From Aristolochia californica (lineage: Eukaryota > Streptophyta > Magnoliopsida > Piperales > Aristolochiaceae), in assembly GCA_029961685.1 (NCBI GenBank), contig JARWKL010000015.1:25823220-25887219 (forward strand): 64,000 nucleotides of DNA, given 5' to 3'. This document shows positions 9,863 to 21,830 of the stretch, piece by piece; positions within the stretch are counted from its first letter, which is position 1, and each line of letters opens with the position of its first letter. The notes beneath the pieces were generated by a model. The model searched no databases. It was not told the origin of the DNA and worked only from the letters and a program-made list of their open reading frames with translations. A program made the translations under genes and the position numbers.

Positions 9863-11640
9863 TAAGCTTTACAGACTTGTGAGCACTAAAAATGGAGAAT
9901 GTTTTTTTCTTTTTTTAACTATGAAGGATATATGTGTTTCATCTTATCGTTGCCACAGATTATTATCAGTTTCGTTCCAAGGTTATGTTGGGTATGTAGG
10001 ATGAGTAGGTGATGTTGATTTTTATTTCATTTGAAAAGGAGCTACCCACGAGAGAGCTTTGGGTGCGTGTACAGTTTTGGTAAATGTTTTACTCCTACAT
10101 TATTTTTTAGTAATGACGAATGAATGAAGGGTGTAAATAAGTCCTCACTAGTATTTGGTGTATTTTAAGAGGTGAACTCTTTCAAATATAGTAAATACAT
10201 ACTTTAGGTTTATTTTTAAGAAATAAGATATTATTTATGTAAACATGAAATTTTAATATAAGTTGGATAAATCATCCAAATCATCGACATTATCGAGATC
10301 GAAGTTTTAGATAGGCGACATGTGGTGTCGTGTGACTTTGTTCCCTTGTATGTATACCTAGTCAAGGGAGTGAAGAGAAGATAATGGAGAGAAAAAAGTG
10401 GGATGGTTTAACTACCTCTACCACCTTATATATAAAACTATATCTTAAGCTTTAGGGGGCATTGAGAGATCTCTTGGAGAAACTCTTGGAAGAACTTTAT
10501 AGAGAATTTGCTAGAGAATTTTCTGAAGTTTCAAGTACGCCAAAATTTCAGCCGTGAGAGAAAAAGAGCTCAAATTGTCTCTTTCAAGTTAATTTGATGC
10601 CTTTAAGATTCTTAGCAACAAAATTCCATTCTGTTATTTTGTTACCATCTTTTAAGCAACTATATTTAATAAGAGATCAAATCTTCTTGTCAAGCACCGA
10701 GTGGACGTTAGTTAAAAATCAAGTGTAATCAACCAAGGAAGTTTGAACACGTTAAAGTAAACAAAGAATGAATCAAATTCATGTATGGAGATCAAATCAG
10801 AGGACTAAATTGGAGGTTACACCTTATTTGGAATCTTTGATTTTAGGAGAAGAGACAACAACCAAAGCATTGTCTTCTCTCTAAAAGAGACTCAAGGATG
10901 ACAAAGTTACTCAAGCATATTGGAACCGTCACCAACATAAATCCCTCTCATGAGTTCGTCAAATGTGCAACTTCATTCTATATAAGTACAACTATAGTGC
11001 TTGAAATGATCAAACATTTTGAGAAGCACAATAATTTTTCTTCTCTAGTTAGTGAATCAAAGTCTTCCATCCCCCTCAAAGGTTGTTTCACCCATTGCAT
11101 CACTTTAATCAAAGTTATTGCAACCCATTGCATCATTTTTAATCAAAGTTATTGCAATTATGACGAGAGACAAAAATGCCTCAAGAGCAGATCGATGATC
11201 TCCATCATGCAACGATGGAGTGATACGAACCAAAGAGGCCTAAATCACTTAGCTCATGAATAAGTTAGAACATTTGACAACTGATATGGGAGAAACCTCT
11301 TATGCAATAGACAAACATAAAACATCTACAAGCATAACCAATCCTCTTTCTAATTAGCATGGGTGTGTGGAGGATTCCAACTAGTTGAAAGCCGCTCTAT
11401 TACCTTAGAAACCATTAATGAAATCATAAGTAATGTTGTTCAAAACAATCATCTAGCCCGAGCAGTGGCAGGCATCTTAAGTATACTAATGCCCTTGGGT
11501 ACCGCTAACTAAAAATCTAGCGGTTCAACAGTGATAGAAATCTTAAACTACTCATTGTGCACTTCATTAAGACTTCCAATAATGCATGCACTGATAGTCA
11601 CCTTTTTGTGAAGTAATTCGGGCATTATTTGAAAGGAAAT
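9863..11640. other. Spacer with unrecognised repeats
   Basis: No supported gene. A 121-codon ORF at 10898-11263 has no recognisable domain. CACTTTAATCAAAGTTATTGCAACCCATTGCATCA-like text near 11100 is partly duplicated within 50 bases. The region leads into the GATCGATC-rich repeat and probably belongs to the same unidentified retroelement. Confidence 0.3.
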
Positions 11641-12600
11641 GGGGTTTAACTGGTTCATTTAATTACTACAAGAGTCAATTGTTGATCGAGCATTGACTTC
11701 CTTCTTGATTTTGAAGGTAAAAAAACTTAATTGATCTAACAATTGAAATTCAAGCATTTCATATGCATTTCTTTCAAGAGAAAAAAATCAGAGGTCTATG
11801 CAAAGAACGAGCACAAATTTCTCTAAGACCTCAAGCTTCACAACAATGTCAAAGTGTTCTTGAAGAAGCACCTTCAGAAAAAAGAAGCAAAACATTAAAG
11901 ACTAGAATTTAGGATGTCATGAAAATCACAAAACTTAGTCTATGTAAGAGAGTAGCCCCAAACATTCCAAACTTGAGGTAGGATGAAAACTTTTGGAGCT
12001 TTGGGTCATATTTTGTATTTTATATGTTTTACGAAGCATTCACACATTTCAAACACTTTTAAAGTCACTTAGTATCATTTTTATTCATGCTTTAAAAATA
12101 CACTTAGTGAACTGGCACTGGATTAATCGATCAACATCTACAAGAAGTGCACATGCCAAAAATTTAAAGCATCATCGATTAATCATGGTCGATTCATTGA
12201 ACAACCTGAACATGGCCAAATTGTGCTATAAAGCATGATCGATCAACCCAAGAGGATTGATCGATCAATGTTGTCTAGGCAATATAAAATCATGTTGATT
12301 GATCGTTCATACATAACTTTGCCACCCACGGACACTAAGCTTGATCGATCATAGTAAAGTCATTGATTGACCATACTTGTTATGCATTGCTACTAGAAAT
12401 TCTAACTGATTGATCATACCCTGGATATTGATCGATCAAATTAATTGTCAGACCCAACTGAAGGATATTGATCTATCATATCATCGGTTAATAAGTTATT
12501 TTCTGAAAAAAATATAGTCGTTACATACGATTGATCGATCAATATAATGTCAGCATTTTGCCAACATGTAAAAACTGACTTGTTTGGCTTGGAGAACTTA
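11640..12600 (+). repeat. GATCGATC-rich dispersed repeat (plus copy)
   Basis: The 11680-11930 part is the approximate reverse complement of 22800-23010: shared text includes CAATGTCAAAGTGTTCTTGAAGAAGCACC, split here by a few changes, and TTGACTCCCTTCTTGATTTTGA-like sequence. The 12120-12560 part carries at least six (TT)GATCGATCAA motifs. No coding sequence is conserved, so this is best read as LTR or untranslated retroelement DNA. Confidence 0.6.
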
Positions 12601-12944
12601 TAAATAACTCACCAAACGTCATTTTGAGAAGTTAATGAGTATTTATTGGTATACCTACTACATACTATTCTCCATCTCTTGAAAATTCCTGCCTATGTCC
12701 TTTTTGAGAAAGAAAGATCATTATTTGCAAATCCATTCCATCCATTTCTCAAATAACACTTCTTGCATACCTTATAGTCAAGCTCCTATCCATCCTACTG
12801 TGTATCAAAGGCTGGAGGGTTTGACATTTCAAGAGAAGGTTGTCTCTCCACAAATCTAAAGGGAGTTAGTTTTTCTTTATCATGTAATTTTTATTTTTTT
12901 GGTAGAGTATTATTGTTTTCATAAACCAAATACTTGGGGTCGGT

Positions 12945-13067
12945 CGGACCTCTCCCGCGGTACTCGGTCAAACACAGAAAATGTATTACATAATATTCTA
13001 CTTTATTTCAGCTCCCTCTACATGCGGCAAGCCAGCAAGAGTCGGGCGGACCTCTCCCGCGGAACTC
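12945..13067 (+). repeat. Two copies of a GC-rich 20-bp block upstream of the PPR gene
   Basis: CGGACCTCTCCCGCGG followed by (T/A)ACTC occurs at about 12945-12964 and again at 13047-13066. It stands out against AT-rich surroundings. It lies within about 150 bases of the PPR start, so it would be in the leader or proximal promoter. Confidence 0.8.
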
Positions 13068-13091
13068 TACGGTTATATCTGTTCTCACTGA

Positions 13092-15056
13092 TTGCATCAC
13101 TTGACCAAATTTTCTTACTATGTAATGGTCTGTAGCAAAATCTTCAACTCTTTTTCATATTTCTTAACCGCTGGCCGTTGGAACTCTGCTATTAGATTGA
13201 GCGTCCAATGTGGTTTTTACCAAGATGCTCTTCTTCTCTTCCTCCAGATGACACAATCAGGTGTCAAGCCCAACAATTTGACCTTCCCCTTTGTGGCTAA
13301 AGCTTGTGCGCAGAGTGCCAATATCCGTAACTCCCAAATTATCCACGCCCACCTCATTAAATTGCCGTTCTCATCAGATATCTTTGTACAAACCGCTATG
13401 GTCGATATGTATATCAAATGCAATCACTTGAATTTGGCTCACAAGCTCTTCGATGAAATGCCTCAGCGGGATGTCACTTCGTGGAATGTGATATTGATGG
13501 GTTGCTCTCAATTTGGTCATAGTGAAAAGGTTTCAGCTGTTCTTCACCAGATGAGACTAGAAGATCACAGCCCTGATTGTATCACAATAATAAGCTTGAC
13601 CCATGCAAGCACTAACTCTAGAAACTTGAATATGATAAAATCTGTCCATTGTTTGGGTGTTCGAACAGGACTTGATGCTGATGTCTGTGTGACCAATACG
13701 TGGGTTGCTTCATATGCTAAGTGCGATGATTTGGTCTCAGCTGAAAATGTCTTCAGTGGGATTCCTAGTGAGACGAGAACTGTTATATCGTGGAATGCTC
13801 TAATTTCTGGATATGGCCATTTTGAGAGACCCACCGAAGCAATTTCTTGTTTCTGCCAGATGCGCCGTGACACTGCTAAACCTGATTTGGGCACATTTCT
13901 TTGCTTACTTCCATCATGTGCCAATGAGAAAGCTCTTTCGTATGGTAAACAAATCCATTCTCACGTCATCAAAGGTGGTTTTAATTCTGATATTTCATTA
14001 CTGAACACTCTAATATCTATGTATTCTAAATGTGGAGATGTTACCTCTTCTCGTCTCTTGTTCAATAGCATGTGCCATCGGACTTCTGTCTCATGGACAG
14101 CCATGATTGGAGGGTTTGCCCAGAAGGGGGACCTTGATGAGGCATTATCTCTTTTTAATGAGATGGAGACCACCAATGAGAAGCCTGATGAAGTTACAGT
14201 TGTTGCATTACTATCTGCATGTAGCCACGCTGGAGATCTTGAGGTTGGTAGGTGGATTAATAGGTATGTGATGGAAAAAGGGTTTGGGAAGAATATGATG
14301 ATTTTGAATGCATTAATTGACATGTATGCTAAATGTGGGAGTGTCCATGATGCTCAAATAGTTTTTGACTCCATGCGTGCAAGAACTGTAGTTTCTTGGA
14401 CTACTTTAATTGCCGGCTATGCATTGAATGGGAAATCAGAAGAAGCTTTAAACCTGTTTTTGAAAATGCTGAATTTGGGTTTAGAACCTAATCACCTCAC
14501 ATATTTGGCTGTTCTCCAAGCTTGTGTCCATGCAGGTTTATTGGAGAAAGGGTGGGAATTCTTTGATTTAATGAAAAAGGTGCATCTGTTAAAACCAAGA
14601 ATTGAACATTATGCCTGTATGGCAGATCTTCTTGGCCGGGGAGGAAAAGTAATAGAAGCACTGGAGTTCGTGCTGAACATACCAATGAAACCTGACGCTG
14701 GAATTTGGGGCTCTTTGCTTAGTGCTTGTGGCATCCATAAAAACGTTGAGGTAGGTGAGTATGCTGTGGATCAGCTCTCTAAACTTGATCCTTTCAATGC
14801 TGTACCATATGTGGCAATGGCTAATCTCTATGCTGCAGAGAGGAAATGGGCAAGTATGGCAAGAATTCGGTCCACAATGAAAGATAAGGGAGTAAAAAAA
14901 CTCCCAGGCCAGAGTGTTGTTCGAGTTGATGGCAAGGTTCATGTGTTCACTGTTGAAGATAGATTCCATTTAGAAGGATTGCCTATTTTTGAATTGCTAG
15001 ATGGCTTAACAATGCAGTTGAAAAACCAAGGTGTAGACCAAGTTTGGATTCAATAA
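13092..15056 (+). CDS. PLS-class pentatricopeptide repeat protein with E-type C-terminus
   Basis: This intact intronless ORF encodes 654 residues of tandem PPR motifs of alternating P, L and S type, a hallmark of plant organelle RNA-binding proteins. Examples are GVKPNNLTFPFVAKACA, LINT/ALIDMYAKCGSVHDAQIVFDSM, VVSWTTLIAGYALNG and EPNHLTYLAVLQACVHAG. From about residue 530 the E region begins (PDAGIWGSLLSACGIHKNVEVGE...YVAMANLYAA) and ends at about 620 in GKVHVFTVEDRFH. There is no DYW deaminase domain. The repeat order and text strongly resemble Arabidopsis At4g19191. E-type PLS proteins typically direct C-to-U editing in mitochondria or plastids by recruiting a deaminase in trans; the target cannot be told here. 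The N-terminus is uncertain: an in-frame ATG at 13122 is an alternative start, and neither yields an obvious transit peptide. Confidence 0.93.
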   Translation: MHHLTKFSYYVMVCSKIFNSFSYFLTAGRWNSAIRLSVQCGFYQDALLLFLQMTQSGVKPNNLTFPFVAKACAQSANIRNSQIIHAHLIKLPFSSDIFVQTAMVDMYIKCNHLNLAHKLFDEMPQRDVTSWNVILMGCSQFGHSEKVSAVLHQMRLEDHSPDCITIISLTHASTNSRNLNMIKSVHCLGVRTGLDADVCVTNTWVASYAKCDDLVSAENVFSGIPSETRTVISWNALISGYGHFERPTEAISCFCQMRRDTAKPDLGTFLCLLPSCANEKALSYGKQIHSHVIKGGFNSDISLLNTLISMYSKCGDVTSSRLLFNSMCHRTSVSWTAMIGGFAQKGDLDEALSLFNEMETTNEKPDEVTVVALLSACSHAGDLEVGRWINRYVMEKGFGKNMMILNALIDMYAKCGSVHDAQIVFDSMRARTVVSWTTLIAGYALNGKSEEALNLFLKMLNLGLEPNHLTYLAVLQACVHAGLLEKGWEFFDLMKKVHLLKPRIEHYACMADLLGRGGKVIEALEFVLNIPMKPDAGIWGSLLSACGIHKNVEVGEYAVDQLSKLDPFNAVPYVAMANLYAAERKWASMARIRSTMKDKGVKKLPGQSVVRVDGKVHVFTVEDRFHLEGLPIFELLDGLTMQLKNQGVDQVWIQ

Positions 15057-16816
15057 AGAAGAGGGGTGCTGTTGGTGTGGATTGTGTGACATCTTTATGT
15101 TTATCAATGATTGATTATCTCAATGATGATTGCCGAGTGTAGTTGCAGTGAAAATTGAGACCTGAAAAAGAAAAGGAGAATATTATGGTTGCAAACTCTG
15201 CTGCGTGGTTGTTGGGACTTCGGGTGAGCCACAGTAAGAGAAATCAAAGAGGAAGAGAATTGCTGCAGGAATTTTTCCAATCGTTAAATATTTCTGCCAA
15301 AAAGTGGATCTTTCCAATCGTTAACATTTCTGCCAAAAGTGGCTCGACGACTTTAAGATAACAAAAAGAACATAGGATAGAGGAGGAATCTGTTTCCTGG
15401 CTTACCTCTATTTGTTTTTGTTGTACATGAAGCCGAGATTGTACCTTAATTACTTGATGGGTTACTCTTACCAGGAGGATAGGTTGGGCTCTGTCTATCT
15501 GGTACTTTCTATTCTTCTACTCTTGATCTCTTGATTCTTGTTGAATTTCTATTTATAGTTATTTTATTATGTTCTTCTTTAGATGGCTGTTTAAAATATT
15601 GAATTGATTTAACTAGTGAATTCTTTATTGGATGAGGAAACAGTCTTATTTCTTTATTTGTGGGAAACTCCCCAAAACTTACCCTGGCCTTGGCTCGGCC
15701 ACTAGCTCTCCCTGATTCTCCACCTTAGCCTATCTAAAAATTCCCTTGACGGCCTCGGTCAATGGAAAATCCAATCAAAGCAATATCATCCTTAGATGTA
15801 GCATAATTATCAGCACCAGAAGTACTTAAGTCTCTGGAGCTAAGATAAAGCTAAAAAGGACTCATCTACTTCCAGAGAAATGTGGCACCGAGATTGCGCA
15901 TGAGATTCTTCCAAAATTCGACCCTGTCATGGAAGAATTTCGCCCACATCAACCTTGCAAGGATATTTCACATGAATGAAGTAAAAGAGAAGTGGGATTT
16001 CTGCATACTTCTCAAAAATTAGTATTTGTCTATAGCAGATCTAAAACAACAAATAGAAAGAGAAAGGAATAGAGGAGGAAAGAACATAAAGACAGATAGT
16101 TTAGGATCTACCCTACTCTAATAACAGGTTGAGTGAGGTTCAAGTCTTCCCCAATGTTAGGACCCAAATTTAAAGGCTTCTTTTTTCCAACCAAATCACT
16201 CAAGACTATAATAAATGCATGGTTATTTTTCTAGAACAAACAACTCTTCCCTTATAATAAGTAGCCTAAGCACTTGAGGCCATATGATTGTGAAACTTTT
16301 CATCCACCTCAAAGCTAAATGAAAAAAAAAAAAAAAGTTTAAACACAAATACAAATACAAATACAAAGTTTCAGTTCTACCGGTTGTAGGGGATTGAAAT
16401 TTTTTCTTTATTCATCTTGTCCACAAAAAAGTTAAATTAGGATAGAAACGCAAACTCTTTATAGCTCTAATAGTAAACTTTGAGAAAAATGAAGCAAAAA
16501 ACCCAAAACTAGTCTTTCATCACTCACACATCATCTCTACCTTGTTTTGTCATAGTGTCTCTGATTAACATTACATCGACTCAATTGTTATGATGATTTA
16601 CGCACCCTCTTTATCTAGGAGCTCATACTTATTAATACTTGTTTTTTCTCATTACTCTTACCCTTTAAATAGGGTTCACCCTTACAAGGTTTAAAATAAA
16701 ATATTACAAAAATACCCTTGTGGCTTATTAGTTCTTTAACTAAAATAAAATAAAGTAAATTAAAGAAAAATAATTAATTAGACTCTAAATAACTCAATAA
16801 TGTTATTGCATGCATA
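15057..16816. other. PPR 3' flank and gene-free spacer
   Basis: A plausible 3' UTR runs to about 15500, with a near-duplicate AATTTTTCCAATCGTTAA/TCTTTCCAATCGTTAA pair near 15270-15320. From 15600 onward I see no gene. There is an A-run at 16321-16336 followed by short ACAAAT repeats. Confidence 0.4.
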
Positions 16817-17140
16817 ACAGGACAACAATACATTGTTGCTCTCGGCGGGAACAGGGTAGCCACCACTGTTATGCTCGATTATAGAACAACAATAGACTGC
16901 TGGGCTTGGCAGGATTTGAACAACAATACCCTGTTGTTCTTGGTGGGAACTAGGCAGCACCCACTGTTATGCTGGTTCAAAACGAACAACAACACAATGC
17001 TGCTTGCTGGAAGGGGTTGTAATCTCCTTGCTCTGTTCGACTAAAATTGAACAACAACCCACCACTGTGCTCGTTGGAATGGAATGGTAAGCTCCCTACT
17101 CTGCTCGACTACAAACCCAACAACAACACCTGAAACCAGT
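16817..17140 (+). repeat. Degenerate minisatellite, unit about 65 bp
   Basis: Four to five diverged units each begin (A)ACAACAA(T/C)A and contain CTG(T/C)T and GG-GGGAAC or GTTGGAAT blocks ending ATGCTCG/CTGTTCGACT-A. Starts are near 16823, 16888, 16918, 16988 and 17048. Units vary in length, with one short copy, and no ORF is maintained. Confidence 0.6.
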
Positions 17141-18288
17141 GAACGGGTTAGTGCTGCTGTTATCGGCTGAACTTTGTAAAACGGAAAAGGGATGGGGGGA
17201 AGAAAAACAGATCAAAGGGATAATTAGAGCTCAATGGGGAACTCCAACCCTGAGCTCGTCAAGGAGAACTAGGGATCCTGTTTTTTGCCAAAATAATACT
17301 TGCCTCTTCGTCTTCCATCTTCCCTCCTACATAAGCTTGATGCCAACCATAGTTTAGGGCAAAAATTACAACAATGCCCATGAGGCATATTTACTCCTAA
17401 ACTGATATAAAATGCAGAAATATAAAACTAAGGGACTCTGTACTCAGTGACTCAGCCACGGTGCCGCTAAGTTACACGGCTCGCTATCGAGTTCATAACA
17501 GAGGTCTAGCGATGAACCAACGAAGAACCAATGAAGAACTAGTGATGGAGCAGCGATCCAAGCTGCCGAGAAATCAGCAATGTCTCGAATCATAGCAGAT
17601 CATCAGTCAGAATCTGTGCTGCTGGTAGTTACTTTCGAAAATCTGATGGGTGGGCATTCGGACTGGAGATTCAGAAGAAGATTACATGGCTTTGTTTGAC
17701 AAAACTTGGTGAGTAACTTCTGCAGCTACTCCCTTAGTTCATCCCTTTCGCGAGAAAGTTTCTTTCAGGAGATAGAGTAATTTCTTCTCCAACCTCGAGG
17801 ACTTCATTTGGCAGAACCAACAACAACACATTCTATTCTTTCAACAGAAAATTTTCCAACCTGTAATGGTTATATGACTCTGATTAACTGCAAAGTCTGT
17901 TGTGGAATTGAAGTTGACAGAAGTAAGCCCTTAATATGCTCTTTCACATTTTGCTGGTGATTTCATCTCGGATAAGCACTAATGATCCTCACTATGGGGG
18001 CTCCGCCGGTGAGCTTAGATGGGTGTTTTGTCATGCACTGGTTTTGCAGACCAGTGGAGGCTCGAATGAGGCGGGTGCCGGCCCGCTATCACAATAGTCC
18101 ACCAAGGAAGATGATTATTTCTGATCACATAAGCTGTGTTGTAAAGCAGAGAGCAATGACGAACCAGAGATTGCAACAAAATCTAAAATAATGAATTTCG
18201 GTAACTATAAAAAAATCAGCACGAGAAAAGGAAAATAACGGGTTTTTTGAATCCTAAAAAACCATAGGTGTGAGTCCTGAAAATCAAT
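17141..18288 (-). mobile_element. Presumed leader/internal remnant of a minus-strand copia element
   Basis: The stretch nearest 18288 lies directly downstream, on the minus strand, of the LTR and primer site at 18289-18671, so at least its right part should be the untranslated leader of that element. No gag or pol motif is recognisable and no second LTR is seen to the left. The left boundary is unknown and may fall anywhere in this interval. Confidence 0.35.
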
Positions 18289-18671
18289 ACTCTGATACCA
18301 TGTTGATATTTAGGACTCCATGGATTCAGCTCATGGAGAAAAAGGGAGAGAGACCCATTGGGTGAAAACCAGAGGAAAAAGGGTTATGGACTTGATTTCC
18401 TAACCCTCCCCCTAAAACTTTATTTATAGATTAATGAAACTATTATATTATAATAATACCCTTGAACTTAGGGTTTAGGGTTTTAACCCTAAAACTTTAA
18501 TCTAATTATATCAATGTCATCTCTATGAGATGACTCTTTATTTACCATCCTGCCATTACTTTATGGGCCTGTGGGCCTTCTTTTTGATATATGGGCTTTG
18601 AACCCATCTTCTACATCTCTTGGATGTGTGGGCTTTCCTTGGTGTTATGGGCTTGGGCCCATTTTCCAACA
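18289..18671 (-). mobile_element. Copia 5' LTR (371 bp) with tRNA-Met primer-binding site, minus orientation
   Basis: Read on the minus strand, the LTR starts TGTTGGAAAATGGGCCCAAG at 18671 and ends CCTAAATATCAACA at 18301. It is followed at 18300-18289 by TGGTATCAGAGT, eleven of twelve bases of the canonical plant copia primer site complementary to initiator tRNA-Met. This LTR is homologous to those at 8078-8456 and 61048-61475 and fixes their orientation. It inserted directly against, or within, the plus-strand RNase H sequence beginning at 18672. Confidence 0.88.
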
Positions 18672-18916
18672 AAACTCTATCATGACAACCTGGCAGCCTT
18701 CCACATTACTTCTAGTATTTCACAAGAAAACAAAACATATTGAGGTAGATTGTCATTTCATAAGAGAAAATTTTCAAACTTGCATTATATCTCTCAAACA
18801 TGTTTCATTTCAAGGACAAGCGACAAATATACTCATGAAACAAGTCACATCCAATATACAGACAACTATATGCAACAAGTTCGGTATTTATGATATGTTC
18901 TCTCCCAGCTTGAGAG
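18672..18916 (+). pseudogene. Ty1/copia RNase H C-terminal fragment
   Basis: The plus strand reads KLYHDNLAAFHITS, then a small frame disruption, then VFHKKTKHIEVDCHFIREN and ISLKHVSFQGQATNILMKQ, ending KFGIYDMFSPS. This is the last third of RNase H. It is severed from upstream pol at exactly the end of the minus-orientation LTR (18671), which suggests that element inserted into it. A purine tract and 3' LTR follow. Confidence 0.88.
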
Positions 18917-18926
18917 AGAGGGGGGG

Positions 18927-19252
18927 TGTTAAAGATGTAACCTGTAGTGGCAATGATGTAAAATGTCTTCATTTCTTGACCCTTTTCCTCTCCTCTAGGG
19001 GTAAAAGGGCATTGATGTAATTTTTAAGATGTAAAATGTTATAAATACATGTTGAGGGGGAGGATTAGGAGTCACTTAACCTAATCCTCTTTCCCTCTTT
19101 CTCTCACACTCTCTCTTGGCCGAGCCCTCTTCTTTTCACTCTCTCCTTCTCCTTCTACTCGTGCATCTCTCCCTTGTCTATCCCTCTTGCTACACTCTTC
19201 TCTCTTAACCTAGTTCATTTACCACAAACCTCATGGGATCCTAAATCTAACA
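18927..19252 (+). mobile_element. Copia 3' LTR (326 bp)
   Basis: It begins TGTTAAAGATGTAACC right after a GAGAGAGAGGGGGG polypurine tract and ends CCTAAATCTAACA. It contains a TATAAATA box near 19041 and a CT-rich transcribed region. It is the 3' LTR belonging to the RNase H fragment just upstream. Confidence 0.82.
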
Positions 19253-19255
19253 TTG

Positions 19256-21830
19256 GACACTTGTGTTAGTTGTTGGATGAAAAACCAAACTAAATTGCCT
19301 TTTGATCGTACTGAACATAAAGCTACTAAACCACTTGAGCTGGTTCTTTCTGATTTGTGGGGACCTTCACCATTAATTTCAAAATTTGGATTCAAATATT
19401 ATATTATTTTTTTATGATTAGAATAGGTTTCAATGTATCCTCTAAAGGCTAATAACAAAGCCTTTGGAACATTTAAAATTTTTTGAAATATGGTGGAAAA
19501 TCAATTTTCTTGTAGGATCAATTTATTTCATTCAGATGGAAGAGGTGAGTACATAAACTCTCTTTTTAAAAATTATTTGATTCAATATGGAATTCTTCAT
19601 CATCTCTTTTGTCCTTATACTCCAAAACAAAATGTAATAGTTGAAAGAAAACATAGACACGTAGTTGAAACGGGATTACCATTGTTTTATAAGAGTAATA
19701 TTCCAACTAGTTTTTGGGTTGTAGTTTTTCAAACTGCACTATATTTGATTAATTGGGTTCCTATTGTTACCTTACAGAGTAAAGCTCCTTACACTTTACT
19801 TCTAAATGCCTATCGTACTTACAATCATATTCACGTTTTTGGATGTCTATGTTTTCCCTGTTTACGACCTCACAACAAAACCAAGTTTGAACCACAATCT
19901 ACACACTATGTTTTTCTAGGATTTCATGATTCTTATTAAGGTTATCAATATTTTTTTCCATCTTTAAACAAAGTCTTTATCACTAGGCATGTTGTGTTAG
20001 ACTATTCACGTTTCCCTTATTCATGATAAAAAAATATTAAAATTATGCCTCCACTTACTCTGTGTACAATGTTTTTTGACAAATTACAAAAAACACCTAC
20101 AACTTCACCTTCTCTTTCAACCTTTGATGACATTTATATCAAAATCCTCCAATCTTATCCATCGATTTTGCCACAACACCTCCAATCAAGTTCTATACTT
20201 CCTCACAATCTTCCTTAAGATAATGGTCAAATTTGATCTATTCCACCTTCTCCCATTAATACCAATCCTATGATGATTAGAGCAAAGAATAAGTCAATTG
20301 ACTCAATACACATATATTTGAGCCTACGTCCTATAAACTAGCTCTTACACTTCCTCAATGGTATGATGTTATACAAGATGAGTACAATGCACTTCAACAA
20401 AACAATACCAGGGAACTTGACCCTATATGCATTTCGTAGGGTCTCAATGGTTTTTTTAGAACCAAGTTCAAAACTGATGGATCTATCCAAAAATACAAAG
20501 TTCATCTTGTTGCTCAAGAACATCGTCAACTTCATGGGATCGACTATGATCAAACATTCAATCTTGTTATCCAGCCTCAAACAATTTGAGTAGTACTCAT
20601 CCTATCTCTTCATTATAATTGGAGATTGGTTCAATTTGATGTTAATAATGATTTTCTTCATGACTCTTTCAATGAATTTTTTTTAATGAGATAACCACCT
20701 TGTTTTGAAAGTTCCACCTTTCCAAACTATGTATATAGGCTCAAGAAAGCTATCTATGACCTCAAACAAGCCCCTCGTGCCTGATATGCTAAATTTAGCA
20801 ACTTCCTACTTCACTTTAGGTTTCAATTCAATAAAGTAGATTCCTCACTATTTTGTTATCATTCTTTATCTAACCAGTTATACCTGACGTCTTTATGTGG
20901 ATGACATTATTCTCACTGGGAATAACACCTCGCTTCTTCAAACTTTTGAAATTGCACTAAGTGATACTTTCTCTATAAAAAGTCTAGACCCTCTAGATAT
21001 TTTATCAAGCATTCAAGTACATAAAAGTCCCACCAATCTTTTTCTTTATCAAACTCAATACCTAAAAGATATATTAACTTGAGCAGTGATAGAATCTTGT
21101 ACACTTGTGACAACTCCTCTTGTCACCAACACAAAACTTTATTTTCAAAGTTCTCCTTATTCTAACTCTACTCACTATAGAAGTCTTATTAGAGCCCTTT
21201 AATATTTAACATTAACATACCTAATATATCTTACTCGGTCAAACTTGTAGCCCGATATATGCACTCCCCCACTACTTTTCACTTTACACTAGTTAAAAGA
21301 ATTATTCGATATCTTAAAGGTACCATAGATTGTGGATTAGTCTTTTCAAAACCCTCATCACTAGATATCCTTACCTTTTTTTATGCAGATTTGGGTAGTT
21401 GCCTACTAACAAGGTGATCTACCACAGGTTATGCAGTCTTCATAGGTCCCAAAATTGTCTCTTGGTTTGCAAAGAAACAACAAACAATATCTCACTCCAC
21501 TACTGAACCCGAATACAGAGCCATGGCTTCTACAAGTGCTGAAATCACTTCGCTTCAGCATCTTCTAAAAGATTTACACATACTCAAGTCGACCTCCTTC
21601 TCTTCTTTGTGACAACTTGAGTGCTGCTTACTTGGCTCACAACCCTGCTTTTCACTCTCGTAGTAAACATATTGTTATAGACTATCATTTTTTGTGAGAG
21701 AGTTGTAATGGGATGTCTTGAAGTTTGCCATATTCCATCTGTCCACTAGCTTGCAAACATTTTCACCAAACCGGTCTCTTATAACCGACTTTGACAAATT
21801 ATCACCAAGTTGAATGTTTGGTCAACCTCT
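19256..21830 (+). pseudogene. Degenerate Ty1/copia pol (integrase, RT, RNase H)
   Basis: It begins mid-protein with a gag-pre-integrase remnant (CVSCWMKNQTKLPF). The integrase core follows from 19320 to 19940 (HSDGRGEYINSLF, YTPKQNVIVERKHRHVVE), then RT in several frames (VHLVAQEHRQLHGIDYDQTF at 20490, LKKAIYDLKQAP at 20740, MDDIILTGNN at 20897) and RNase H debris near 21480-21780 (a HFV-like tail). Dozens of stops and frame changes occur. A different copia lineage from the 5' neighbour is suggested by the distinct text. The junction with the LTR at 19252 is abrupt, without leader or gag, so this is a nested or truncated copy. Confidence 0.9.

Noticed and set aside
10898..11263. 121-codon ORF
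   Set aside because: No domain, includes a short internal repeat, and sits in repeat-derived DNA.
13217..14969. Several open frames of 60-126 codons antisense to or overlapping the PPR gene
   Set aside because: They are shadows of the PPR coding frame.
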